A stretch of DNA of 64,000 bases from Macquaria australasica (lineage: Eukaryota > Chordata > Actinopteri > Centrarchiformes > Percichthyidae). The DNA lies in the NCBI GenBank assembly GCA_005408345.1, contig SEMN01000571.1, forward strand, positions 248,001-312,000, in the 5' to 3' direction. The stretch's first letter is position 1. The number at the start of each line of letters is the position of its first letter. Below, piece by piece: positions 13,701 to 27,700 of the stretch. The notes beneath the pieces were generated by a model that saw only the letters and a program-made list of their open reading frames with translations, was not told the DNA's origin and ran no database searches. Position numbers and translations under genes: made by a program.

Positions 13701-16700
13701 GCTTGTTATTAATTCAACTTCTTCCCGTAGTTGTGTGCTTTCTCTCCTCTCTCTCTCCCCTTCTGTTGCTTTCTGCAGGTATTTCTGCCTCCGGAGCTGT
13801 TGAGTCTGGATCTGTGGTTGCGGCCACTTGCTGCACCCGTGCTCCTGCTCTGCACCCGCTGCTGCTGTTGCTGTTGTTGCTCTTGTTATTAGTATTGCTA
13901 TTATAATATTGCTCTTAGTGTTGCTCAGCTATTGCTTTACATCCCTATGTGGAACTGTATTGTGCTGCTGTATGTTCTCTTTCCTCCTGCTCTCTCTCTC
14001 CCACTCCCCCCTTCCCCCTTCAACCCAACCGGTCGAGGCAGATGACCGCCCACCTTGAGCCTGGTTCTGCTCGAGGTTTCTACCTGTTAAAAGGGAGTTT
14101 TTCCTTGCCACTGTCGCATAGTGCTTGCTCATGGTGGGAACTGTTGGGTCTGTAAATATAAAGAGTCGGTCTAGACTTGCTCTATTCGAAAAAGTGCCCT
14201 GAGATAACTTTATGATATGGCGCTATATAAATAAAACTGAATTGAATTGAATTAAAACAGGAGGCTGCTCATTTACATAATGAAGGAAACAGGCCAGATC
14301 AGTTTGAACCAGGCTGACAGGGCTAACCATCAACAGACCACTGAAGCCTGATCAGGTGTGATGGACGACTTCCTCACCGGTTCACTTTAAATCCTTTCAA
14401 AGTGCTTTTTGGTTTTTATTCTCAGCTGCAACAGTGAGGAATTAAATCCTTTGTATCCTGTCGGAGATGATCTGCTGACATCACAGCCAGTGTGTCTGGG
14501 TCCGATAGTTAACAAATGAAAACAACAAATCTCGTACTGAACCTTTCCTTTTCTGCTTGGTTTATCTTAATGAATGTTTAAATTTCTTTTACGTTGGTGC
14601 TGAACGTCACTTTCACAGGTTAAAATGACAAATATCTTCTGGACTGATTGTACTAGCTGCAGATAATAAACGTTAATTCTTGAACAGCTAAAATTGAAGT
14701 TGGGGGGAAAATGCCCGCCAGGTGAGCTCACAGGTAAAGAGAGAGAGAGAGACAGACAGAGAAGTGTAGCTAGTGGTCCTATTAGATTTAAAGTTTAAAT
14801 AAAGCTTCATTAAACCTCTTCCTCCTGGCAGTCCAAAGCTCCTGTGCTAGATGTGTAAACACCCAACGCTCCCCCAGTGCTCCGAGCTCCCAGTCCAGGC
14901 AGCGGCAGCTAGCATTAATATGACCGCTAACTGCACAGCTAACTGAGCTAACTAGCTAATGGCAGCAAGAGTTAGTAGTTAGCGGTCTGTGTAGCGGACA
15001 GGTCCGCTTCAGAGTTGTGTGTGTGCCTGAACACAACGAGAAGGGGTGAGCTGTAGGCTGTTAGAAACGGTACTGGTATTTTCTATGCTATTTTTCCATT
15101 GGTTGGACACTTTTCTTCTTAACTTCAGTTTGGGTGGACTGCGCCCACACCCTGCCTATAGCCACTGCCAGAACTGCTGTTAACGTATGTGCCGTGCATG
15201 ACGGGAAAATAGTAATATATTTCTGTGATGTCACACAGTGTTGGGAAACGCACTATAACAACATTAACATATAACGTTATAGTGCTAGAGCCCCGATAGC
15301 ATTTGAAATAGCCTAAATGTAAAATACTAAGCTGTATAAAAACATTTTACCTGGTGTAATTAAGTTGCATTAGCCTTCGTTATGCAGGTGATATTCAGCC
15401 AGTAGGACATGACTGTTTTAGTGTGTTCTCACTGAAGACGTGACTGAAAATTATCTTTAGGAGGCGAATAAATGTGATCAAAGTTTGATTTATGACTCCT
15501 GAAGTTTTCTGTTCAGACAGAATCATCACTGATCACAGCTGCTTTATACATGTTACAATAAAGTCTGTCCTGTCCGTCCTGTCCATCCTCTGCATAGGTT
15601 CATTCTCAAATAATATTTGGTTTTTGTCCAAACGATCAATAAGCTTTATGTCTTCAAGCATTCCAAGAATATCTGACCTCCATCTCCTGCTGCTCCTCAC
15701 AGGTCAGGACTCCTCTGCAACTCTGATACATTTAAAGTAAGAAGTTAAGAAAGATGATAAAACACTAGGACCAGAAATGTGTCACACCAGTTAGGACTGA
15801 TAGGACCCCGAGTCACTTGATGAAAACAGGCCCAGGACATTTCAGGACAAACTGACTGATAGTTGAGATGTTCTGGACAAAAGTATACAAACGTCTCTGT
15901 ATTTAGTGAAACAACATCATCCAGACATTAAAGATTGAGTTTCCTGAAGCTGTGAGGTCAAACTCCGTCAGCAGCTGTCTATCCTGCTGAAGTGTCCTTG
16001 AGGAGGACTCTGACCCTCCACCTGCTGCCTCATTCACAGTCTCTGAGGACCAAGCTAACACACTCAAATGAAAATGGGAAGAGACACAAACAGGGCTGAA
16101 GGCTGAGGACACGCCCCCCTCCATTAACATCAGAGCGGGTCAATGAAACGATGCTCTGGTCACCATGACGACACACCATGAATAATTCGCAGAGACGGAG
16201 ACGAGGAGATAAATGAGGACAGTCTCATATCCTCCCTGTGTGATGTCACAAAATATCCTTGTGACACTTCCCGTTACTAAACATCTGACCCTCACAGAGT
16301 TACACTGGTTTTAAACTGGTACAACATTCAAACTGGTTCAACTTTTATACTGGTTTAACGTTTAAACTGGTTCAACATTCAAATTGGTCAAATTTTTAAA
16401 CTGATTACACTTAAGCCGGTTCAACATTCAAACTGTTTCAACTTCTAAACTGGTTCCACTTTTATACTGGTTCAACATTCAAACTAGTTCAACTTCTAAA
16501 CTGGTTCAATTTCTCAACTGCTTCAACATTTACGCTGGTTCATTTACCAGTTTATATGCCACATTATATTTAACAGTATATTAATAATAAACTTATATAG
16601 CATTTTTCAACCTTAACGGTTCCCAAAGCGCTTTACAGATTGGTCTCATTCACCCATTCACACACACATTCACACACCGATGGCAACGGAGCTGCCATGC

Positions 16701-19700
16701 AAGCTGCTGACTCCATCGGGAGCAACTTATGGTTCAGTGTCTTGCCCAAGGACATGTGAACAGGAGGAGCCTGGGATTAATGGACGACCCGCTCTACCTC
16801 CTGAGCCATAGCCACATCCTCGCCATGATGTTTACTATTGTATTTATTTATACATACACACTTACATACATATTTTGGATGCTGACCTGTTTTCACACCA
16901 CATCTGAAACTAGTTTATACTCCAAATGGACAAATATAAATGTTTTACTGGTGATTTTAACAGATGAACAACTTGGAAATCAAACTGAGTCTAAATAGAA
17001 TTAAAACACACATTTGGATTCAATAAGACACCAAACACATCAATGTGTTCATTTAAAAAAAAAAAACATATCTTTTCAGAGTCAGACTCTGATGATCTGA
17101 TGAAAATTTATAGATTTAATGTTGTCTTATTCTTTATGGGGTGTCCAGGTTTTTAACGCATTAAAAGGTTTCCTCACATCAACATGTTCTCACTGTTGTA
17201 AATCATAAATAAAACACTTCAGCAGTGAAACTCTTCCTCTCTGGATAAAACCATACTATTGGTGATGGAAAACAGAGGTTTGGACTGAAAAGTGAAAGTA
17301 TATTTCTTGCTTGTTGTGGTAATAGAAACCGACTCATTATCTCCCACTCAATTACAAATATTGATCGGCCACTTGGCTCTGGCTGCTGGAATTACACTAA
17401 TGGTCTAAATGTGGTCCAACATGGAGACATAAATCAGACAGAGTGTGTTAGAAGCTGAAGAGCTGCCAACACACTGCAGATACTCCCAGAGAAAACACTG
17501 AGGGACTGACTGAAGAACACACTGAACACCCTACTCTCAGAGGTCACAACATCTAGACTGACAGGGACTCACCTGAAGAACACACCTCTGGTCAAGAAGA
17601 GGAGTGGTCTGGGAGGTTTGCTGCAGAGGTTTGGGGACTAGTTGCAGAGGTCTGGGGATTAGTTGTACAGTTCTAGGGACTAGTTGAGATGGTCTAGGGA
17701 CTAGTTGCAGAGGTCTGGTGGGTAGTTGTAGAGGTCTGGTGACTAGTTGCAGAGGTCTGGGGACTAGTTGCAGAGGTCTGGGGACTAGTTGCAGAGGTCT
17801 GGGGGTTAACTGTAGAGGTCTGGGAACTAGTTGCAGAGGTCTGGGGACTGGTTGTATAGGTCTGGGGACTAGTTGAAGAGGTCTGGGGATTAGTTGTACA
17901 GTTCTAGGGACTAGTTGAGATGGTCTGGGGACTAGTTGCAGAGGTCTGGTGGGTAGTTGTAGAGGTCTGGGGACTAGTTGCAGAGGTCTGGGGACTAGTG
18001 GTAGAGGTCTGGGGACTAGTTGCAGAGGTTTGGGGGTTAACTGTAGAGGTCTGGGGACTCGTTTCAGAGGTCTGGGGACTAGTACAGTTCTAGGGACTAG
18101 TTGAGATGGTGTGGGGACTAGTTGCAGAGGTCTGGAGAGTAAATGCAGCGTGTAATTGGTGCTGTCCTGTTTAATGCAGTGGGGTGTTCAGGTCCCCTTG
18201 GAGCTGTCAGCCTCTCCCAGTCACTTGGGGTATAATGATAAGTGGTTCAGATGATGTCAGAGCTAGTTGTAGAGTGAAGAGGTCTCACTCTGATGCCTCC
18301 GGCAGAGCCGTTCTGCTGTCAGACGGATGTTTCTTAATAACAGTTGGAGAAATTTGACACGTTGAGACTCGACAGCCTCAAGGAGACTCTGCAGCACTGC
18401 AGATATCAGACTGTGGAACTGATTCATATCTTTCATTTCTCACCGTCATGAACTCTGACTGAACCTCACACTTTATATCCGTTTATATACACAGCTGAAG
18501 AGTTAGAGGTGACAGCCTTTTAAAAGACAACTGATCAACTCTCAATGTAATCACTTAGACAATAATGTGTCCAAATGTTCATCTTTAAATTAATGAATGT
18601 TTCTTCAGTCCAGAAACAAAAGATTTATTTCTAATGAAACAGAGAAAAGAAAATCTTCACCGTAGAGAAACTGGAACCAGATTATGTCTGAAGTTTTTAC
18701 TGTTGACTGATTTCAAAATCCTGACAGCACTGCAGTGTTTCCCACACATGGGCTATGTCAGGGCAGCCCCTCCATGTGTATTGATTAGGGATGTAAAGAT
18801 GAACTGAAACCTATCAGAAAACAGTCAGAGCTACACTGATACTATGAGTGGTATCAATCTGAACATTGTGTTTCATTTACGGCCATCAAACATTGGAATA
18901 TGCTTCTAGCTGAACTTAGAACTTGCACAGACTTTCATTCTTTTTCCAGTGGTGCAGAAAAATGGATATTGAGCAACCAGACATGTCAACATTCATTTGA
19001 CTGCTATTCAGATTTTTAATTGTAATGAATTGTAATTTTATAGTTGTCCTGGATGAATGTGCCGGTATTTATATGTTGATGTGTGCTTGTAGATTTGACT
19101 GTACAACTGTTAGTGTGATAGAGACTATGTAATGATGCTGCATGTAAATGCATGTTTTTAGTGTCTGATGATTGTTCTGTGTGTACCTGCCCAGGGACTG
19201 TAGGTGGAAATTAGCTAACAGCTAAATCTTGCATAAATTGTTTTTTGTGCATTGTCTTTGTTTAATAAATTATAATAATAATAATAATAATAATCTAACT
19301 CTCAGCAAGAAAGACAAATTATCTAACTATTCTTTTAATTCAAGACCAAGTAAACAAAATTCAACTGAATTTAAAGGTATAATATCTAACATATACACAT
19401 TAAAATGTCTAAAAATTGCTAGACCTGTTATTTATTTTGTTGAGTTGTATACTTACATTAAACCAAATGTTTCTAACAATGTTCAAACCCAGAGAAATCC
19501 GTACTTTTATTCAGGGTAACGGTGTGTTTGATTTGGTCGCTCATCAATGGCGTCATATCCCCTTTACCTCCTCTAGTTGCTGTAACTTCCAGGGAAACAT
19601 GGGGAACACCAGATGATACGTCCAAGAGTGAGGAAGGAATACAATGTCACAGAATTATACTCCGTAACAGAAATACAGCATTTTTTCTGCCACACAGCAT

Positions 19701-21759
19701 AATTAGTTACAGTAGCTGTATGGGTAGTCGACTCATCTTGTTAACTAATCATTAGTTGAGTCAACTGCCCATACAGCAACTGTAGTTAACTTTATGTGGT
19801 GTTCAACACTCAAAGTTATTTTTAGTATGATTGTTTTGACCACACATAACAGCTCTGGGCTAACTTACCCCATGATTGAATTCGCCACATAACGTTAGCT
19901 GAGATTAAACTCACCCATAAATGTGCAAATGAACAGTTCTCAGAGGCTCAGTGACCTGCTGTTTACTCTCAGGGAACTTGGGGGGCATCTATGGGGAACA
20001 GTAAGGTGCCCTTTAGTAAATCCTGACTTATTTTGATCAACATGTAAAACTCATGAAGCTGGTGCTTCTCATTACATTTTATGGTTTTGGTCATTTTTGT
20101 TGTATCATTGTAAACTCTGTTTTGTGCTATTCTGTATATTTTATGTGTTGAGTTTTGTGTGTTTGAAATGCCCATGTAGGGATATTAGCTTGTGTATTAG
20201 TGTGTGACATTGCTTCACGTTATATAAAATAAAAATTAAATAAATAATTCCACATGTCAGTGTGTCGAAGGTCGTGGCTCCTGGAAAACACAAAGTGAAA
20301 TAACTAAAATGTCAAGATTTATCAAGACTCTGATGCTCTAAAGTGTGTTTCCATCCACCAGTTTTTATCAGCATTTTCAATGTGTGCATAAAAAACCTGA
20401 GTGGAAACGCAGAAAATAAAAATTAAAAGTCCAAATATTGCAAAAGATTTTTTCCCTCAACATTCACGACATCAGTGGAAGGAAACACATTCATTCACAT
20501 TTTCCTTGATTGATTTTCTAAATATTTGGTTAAAATTTGGAATTTTTGGAAATTTGGAAATTACAAAGCATCATATGAACTCTTCATATTATAATGAAAC
20601 AGGAATTTTAATGAGATTGTTTCTACATCAACATCATATTTTAGGTTGTATGAACTTTTTCTTTTTATTTCACCAACTTCTTCCTTCATAATTGTTTTTA
20701 TTTCAGTTTACTGCTTTTTTTCTCCTTTTTCTTTTAATTGTTTGAATTTTAAAAGATATCACTGGGATTCAAAGATGAATTTTGACCTTGGAAACAATAT
20801 CACCACACAGTTAATTTAGAATCTGTTCTGGAGCTTTCTATCATATCACATGATCTTCTTTAGCAGATGAAGTTTTAAGACTTCTCATTTATGATGCTTT
20901 AAAAATTGAGGTCAAAAACGTTCACCTGATGAAGATCATGTAACATGATCCATAGCTCCAGAACAGCTACTAAATGGACCTTGTGGTGAGATTGTTTTCT
21001 CAGCAGTTAATGCTAAAGAATCAAAGTGAATGACAATGGTTGCTGATATTTCATCATATTACGTTTTTAAATCTCTGGATAATTAAGTCAATCATTTAAT
21101 CTTGTTATAATCAGGTTGTGATTTTAAAATGAAAGATATAAATAAATTCTTCTGGTATTTTCCCAACATGCAGACGGATGTGAAGCAGCTGGATCTGTTC
21201 TACTGAGACGAATTGGTTTGAAGCGCTGCTGTCATGGAGGATGAAGCTTTTTCTTTTAACAGTCTGGTTCTTTGTTAACAGCGTCGGCGGCTGCATGAAG
21301 AAAGTCCAAAAACGTGATGGAGGCGGGGGACAACCATGAGTCCGTCCATTCAGCCAGAGGAGAGATTATTGTCTCCTGACAGTCCGTTTGAAGTGAGGAG
21401 GCCTTCAGCACAGAGAGGATTTGGTTAATTACAAAGTGCCAGTCATGATCACGGCGGGGCGTTTCTTCTTCATGTTCCTGTCAGCCGCAGCACGATCACT
21501 TATTATGAATGAGACAGAAAAGTAAAAGCTCCTCCAAAGAGACGGAGGCCGGCGGGTCAGAAGCTTCATTAATAAACCAGAAGCAGCAGCAGAGATGAGG
21601 AATCATTTCAACCACAGAGGTTAAATTCACCTTCACCTCCAGAGACTCTCTGAAACATGAGGTCTGACCCCATTCAGTCTAAAGGGATTTACATCAGTTC
21701 AACACGTCGTTCCTGCCAACAGTACAGACGCAGCACAACAAGAACAGCAACAACAACAA

Positions 21760-21791
<32 letters not shown>

Positions 21792-24700
21792 TGGATTGAT
21801 CATTTGATTGGATGGATTTATTTCTGAACACGTAACACACAGGACAATAGTGGAAATCTGAACTACATTAGCAGCCAATCAGAGCAGAGAGACTTGATAG
21901 TTAACCCTGTATAACCCTAACTAGCTGTGTTGTGCTTTAATTGTGTAGGAGCAGGGGTCTTTTATTGTTAGAGAGTACAAAAGTGTTACTGTTAAGGAGC
22001 CTGAGTGCTTTTATTATCAAAGTGCGAGAGATTTTACTGTGTAGCAGCCCGAAGGCTTTTATTGTGAAGCATCTGGAGAGCTTTTCTTGTGAAGGAGTAG
22101 CATTCTGATTGTAATAGTTTTTTTATTGCTTTGTGGTTTTGAAGTTGAACAGAAATTAGTCATTATTTTAATTAGAGAGGTAACTGAGGTGTTGGTTCAA
22201 TCCCCAGACTAGTAGGACCAGCAGGAAAAACCAGGACAGCCTCAGTACCAGTGTTGAGGTCCCTTTGAGCAAGGCAGGGCATTATTCGAACACACTTGTT
22301 TCTTTAACTGCCTTAATGAAGAAAAACAAAAGAAAGACCACAGCTGATATTTCGTGAGGTCACCAGAAGCCTGTACTACAAAGAAAGTTCAACATACCCA
22401 GGATATCTGTTCGTTATCTGGCTTCACTGAGCCTAACAACTGCGATTATGCTAAGCGGTCATATGACGCTGGTTATCAACTCGATAAGTCAAACCCAAGG
22501 TTTTCCCAATCAAGCCATGAGTGCGTTCACATGAAAGAGGCGGTGTTTGCAGCATATGACCAATCACAATCATGACAGGTGTACTGGCAGCAGAGCGGCA
22601 TACGACATACAAACTGTAAAATTAGAGAAATACGAAGAATTTAAACATCATTCAGGCTAAAAGCAACACAGCTGCAGCTGCTGAATGCAGGAAAGACAGC
22701 TGGCAAAAAACCCTGACTGTGTGAATGTGTTAATTAATAGGCTTATAATATCACTTCCCCGTCAGTAGTATTCCATTAAGTTAATGTGTTGCTTAGATGT
22801 TCTTATGGAGTGTATGACAGTTTTAGCCTGATTCTTTCAGCTGCAACCCCGGCAGTGTCAAACGGACTTGGGAGCAAATAAAAAATAAATATAAAAACAT
22901 AATTTCGCGCTAAATGGGCTTACATTCATATCTATATCTATAAGTACAAAGCTTTAGTGCTTCAGTCAGTCTCTGTTGTAGGATGACACAGATAAGTCGG
23001 TCAATCCGATGAGAAACTATCTCTCATATAAAAAGAGTTCCTCTCACGATCCACGTACCGAGCTCCAGTTATTTTCTATTGGTGATGTCATTTTCTAAGA
23101 GAATTGATTGGTCAGTAGGCAGTGCTTTTGTACGCGTTGATCGGTTATCTCGAACATAACCTGTTCCGGAGCAGGTTTGCCGTGCAGCATAAGTTACCAT
23201 GGCGATTTACCCTGGTAAGAAGTGAACCACCGTCGTAGTACTGAAAACCCAGAGTTGAACCTGAGTTATCTCGCTAACCGCAAATCCTGCTTCGTAGTAC
23301 AGGCCTCTGATCTAGCCATGAGCGCATTCACATAAAAGGGACGGGGTTTGCAGCATGTGACCAATCACAAACATGACAAAGTGTGTTGGCAGCAGAGCGG
23401 CATACTTTACCAACAAAGAGCAAACTATAATATTAGAGAAATACAAAGAAGTTAAACATCATCCAGGCTAAAAGCAACACAGCTGGTGAATGCAGGAAGG
23501 ATAGCTGGACTGTGTGAATGTGTTAACAGGTTTACAATATCACTGCCCTATCATTAGTGTTCCATTAAATTAATGTCCTGCTCCGGAGCAGGTTAGGTGT
23601 GCAGCATCAGTTACCATGGTGATGTAAGAAGTTAACCACCATCGTAACCCTTAAAACCCAGAGCTAAACCTGAAGTTACCTCGCTAACCCCACATCCTGC
23701 TTCGTAGTACAGGCCTCTGGACAGTCTAAACCAGGGCAGTCTAAACGAGGACTGTTTGGGTGGTTAGTTTTTTTTTGTCATTGGTGATGTCATGATGAGG
23801 GGGCGGGACTTACCTTTGTGGGCGAGGCAGCGGATGCTTTGTTTGCTTTGAACGTCCCAGAGTCGAACCGTCTCATCATGTGACCCAGAGAGGAGGAGAG
23901 TCCCGTCCATTGACACCGAGAGACATGTCACCAGGTTCCTGAGAGAGACATTCCAACTGACTTCAGATCAGATCACAAGTGCTTCCCTCTTAAATCTACT
24001 GAGCCAGAAGACGAAGACGATTATAATAAAACCACATAAAACTACAGAAGACCTGAGGCCTGTACTACAAAGCAGGATTTGGGGTTAGCGAGGTAACTTC
24101 AGGTTTAACTCTGGGTTTTCAGGGTTAAGACGGTGGTTCACTTCTTACCAGGATACATCGCCATGGTAACTTATGCTGCACACCTAACCTGCTCCGGAGC
24201 AGGTTACAATGGAGATAACAGATCAACAAGTACAAAAGCACCGCCTACTGACCAATCAATTCTCTTAGAAAATGGCATCACCAATAGGAGATCCCGTGGA
24301 GCTCGGTGAGCGGATGTTTTTATATGAGAGATATAGATTCTCATCGGAGGGACTGACTTATCTGTGTCAGCTTCTTGCAAGAAATGTCAAAGCTATTTCA
24401 TTGTGCTTTTGTATACCAGTATCATCCTACAACAGAGACAAAGCACTAAAGTATTTTACTTGTTGTACTTAAGATATGAATGTAAGCCTATTTACAGCTT
24501 TAAATTATGTTTTTATATTTATTTTTTATTTGCTCCCAAGTCCGTTTTACACTGCCGGGGTTGCAGTTAAGGATACAATTGGCATACACACCAAAAGAAT
24601 ACATCTAAGCAACACATTAATTTAATGGAATACTACTGATGGGGCAGTGATATTATAAGCCTGTTAATTTACACATTCACACAGTCGGCGATTTTTTCTT

Positions 24701-27700
24701 TCCTGCATTTGGCAGCTGCAGCTGTGTTGCTTTTAGCCTGTATGATGTGTTTTACTTCTTCGTATTTCTCTAATATTATAGTTTGCTCTTTGTTGGTAAA
24801 ATATTCTGCTCTGCTGTCAGTACACTTGACATGTTTGATTGGTCACATGCTGCAAACCCCGCCCCCTTCATGTGAACGTGCTCATGGCTAGATTGGGAAA
24901 CCCTGAGTTGACTTACCGAGTTGATACCCAGCATTGTGTGACCGCTTAGCGTAATCGCAGTTGTTAGGCTCAGTGAAGCCAGATAATGAAAAGATAGCCT
25001 GGGTATGTTGAACTAGATTCGTTGTACATGCCTCAGAAGTGAGACATGAGGAGCCATGTTGGCTGAAAACAGCCCGATGTCTCTGTTGTGGAGCAGTTTA
25101 TGCTCTGACAGATGGGCTTCAATAAACTAATAAGCTACAATAGCTTGGACTCTCAGGAAGGCTTGCAATTGGTTAATGGAGTGAATTCACTTGTTCACCA
25201 GAGTAGAATTTGACCGACATGAAATGAACCGACTTCGCAGAGTATTTAGGCAACGTGCTGCATTTGAATAAATCTGAAATAATTATGAGCTACTTGTTAT
25301 TCATTCAGACTTGATTTTTTTGTCCTACAAAGTATGAATCCTGTCTTTCTTCTCTGATTGTAGGAAAAATGAAGTCTGTGGTTAATAAATAAAGAGCTAA
25401 AAACTTTTTTATCCTTCTGACCTTCTGATCATGTAAATGATCATCTTTATTTTAATGGATTAAACACAGACTAATTTTTCCTCCTTGAGTAAATGCCTGT
25501 TGTGGTCTCACCTGTGTCCTTTGAAGACCTGGTTCCCGTCATTGTCGGACTGGAAGGATTTGTCCCGACTAAGACTCTGCAGATGAAACACAAACAGTTC
25601 AAACAGTTTATCTTAATCAACACAAACAGCAGCTCAGCCTCATTAGTTTCCAGTTCATGTTCTTCTTGAACTTCCAGCCTGTGTTTCGTTTTTTTATTGG
25701 CTCTGAGTCGTCTCTAAACGCTTTGCTCGATTCCTTTAATTACATCAATTAAAAATCATGTTGCATCAGACGAGTCAGCAGGAAAAGACAGTCTGAAGAC
25801 GACCAATAAGACCGGCAGGGAGAGAGAGTCTGAAGACCACCAATAAGACGAGACAGCAGGAGACAGTTTCCTCACTGCCGGCCAACTCTCTATATAACAT
25901 GACGAGATTAAAGACTGACCTCAGACCTGCTGATCGGCACTAACTGTACACATTTCTACTGTCCCCGTGTCTCACTGCCCCCATGTCTCACTGTCTCAGT
26001 GTTGATGAAAGTATCTGATCAGCACACTCTCTCTGTACACGTATGTGTTTCTACTGTCCCCATGTATGTCTACTGTCCCTATGTGGCTATTGACTGTCTA
26101 TGCACAGTTTTCAGTCAGTGTTATTTTCTATTGACCTATTGACCTTTGTCTTTCTAGTCCACCCATCTTTCAACTGTCCCCACGTCTCTCTTTCTAGTGT
26201 CCCAGTATGTCTTTTTACTGGAAACCCACACAGGGACAGTTGATTAGAAGTATGTGTTCCCTGCATAGGTTTCTACTTTGTCCACGTCTCTTTCAAGTTT
26301 CCCCATGTCCTTCTTTTCTACTGGCCATATGTCTTTCTACTGTCCCCAAGTCTTCCTGTCTCTTTGCTCTTACAGGACACACATTCATATTTTCTGACTA
26401 TAATTTCTTATTGTTGTTATCAACTGACCACAGACCGGAGAACAGTTTGAATTGATTACATCTTGCTGACATGTAAACTTGGGGTGTGAATCTCTAGGCA
26501 CCTCACGATTCGATTCAGAGGGCTACGATACGATTATAAAACAATTATCGATGCATCTTGATCAGTGTCCGAAATTAAACTTTTGACTCACCTATTTCCT
26601 TCTGGTGAGGAGATCAGGGGTATCAGCAACAAAAATCCAATATTGGTCTGGTTGTACTGTATTAGCAACTGGGCAAAGAGGGAAACCGTGTTGGGGCCCC
26701 AAGACCCCAGACCTCTGGTTGAAGCATATCACTCAGTCATTTGTAAGAGGCTCCCTATGATCAAGATCTAGTCTCAAGACCTTATTCCAGATGATAAAAC
26801 AAACCCAAATCAAGGTCTACTTACTTTCCAGAGCTTTTAACCATATTACACAGTCTTGTGACACTGCTGAAAGCCGCAGGAAAAGCTAGTAAGTGGACCT
26901 TGGGATTGGTTTGTCAGGTCAAAAATCAACTTTCATGTTAATCTAACAGGTTATAGTTATTTTTATCACTTATAGTGTAGAGTTGTCAGTTTAAAGAAAA
27001 TTAATTAACTACTACTAACTATTCTGATAATCAATAATTGTAATTGTAAGTAAGTCATCATTTTGCTTTTTCAGTGTGTCAGATGTTCAGTTTTTCTGTT
27101 TTATATCACAGTAAACTAAATCTCTTTGGGTTTTGGACAGTTGGTTGGACAAGACATCTGAAGATGTCACCCTGGACTCTGAGAAACTGAGATGAGACGT
27201 GAAATTTTATAGACAACAATTAATTAATCAAGAAAATAGTCTGCAGATTAATTGATAATAAAAAGAATAATTAGTTGCAGCTCTGGATCACTCTGTTTCA
27301 GTTTAAGTGATATTTGTAATACGAGGAGCTTCAGTAGCTTCAGTTCAGAACAGTACAGAGATCTGAAGACAGAGTCATCAGTTCAGGGGAGGATGGGGGT
27401 GTTTATGGAGGACGAGCTCTCTGGTTTGTTTGGAGGATTAACTCGGTGAAGCTTTAAAATGTAAATCTGCTGTGAAAAGAAACAATAGTGATGAGTCAGA
27501 GAGAAGAAATGACGGAGACGATGGAGATGAATGAATAAAGAGACGAATCATCAGAAACACTTTGATTCTCTAGGATTTATCCTCATCCACATAATTACAC
27601 ATCCCCTCTCATAATTACACATCAACTCAAATATTATCTGTTGTAGTTTTTCCTTATAGAGCAGACTGAACAGACGGGATCGTCTCTGATTAATGAGCTC

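Noticed and set aside
22170..22300. Functional tRNA gene
   Set aside because: Only a B-box-like string is present; no cloverleaf could be drawn.
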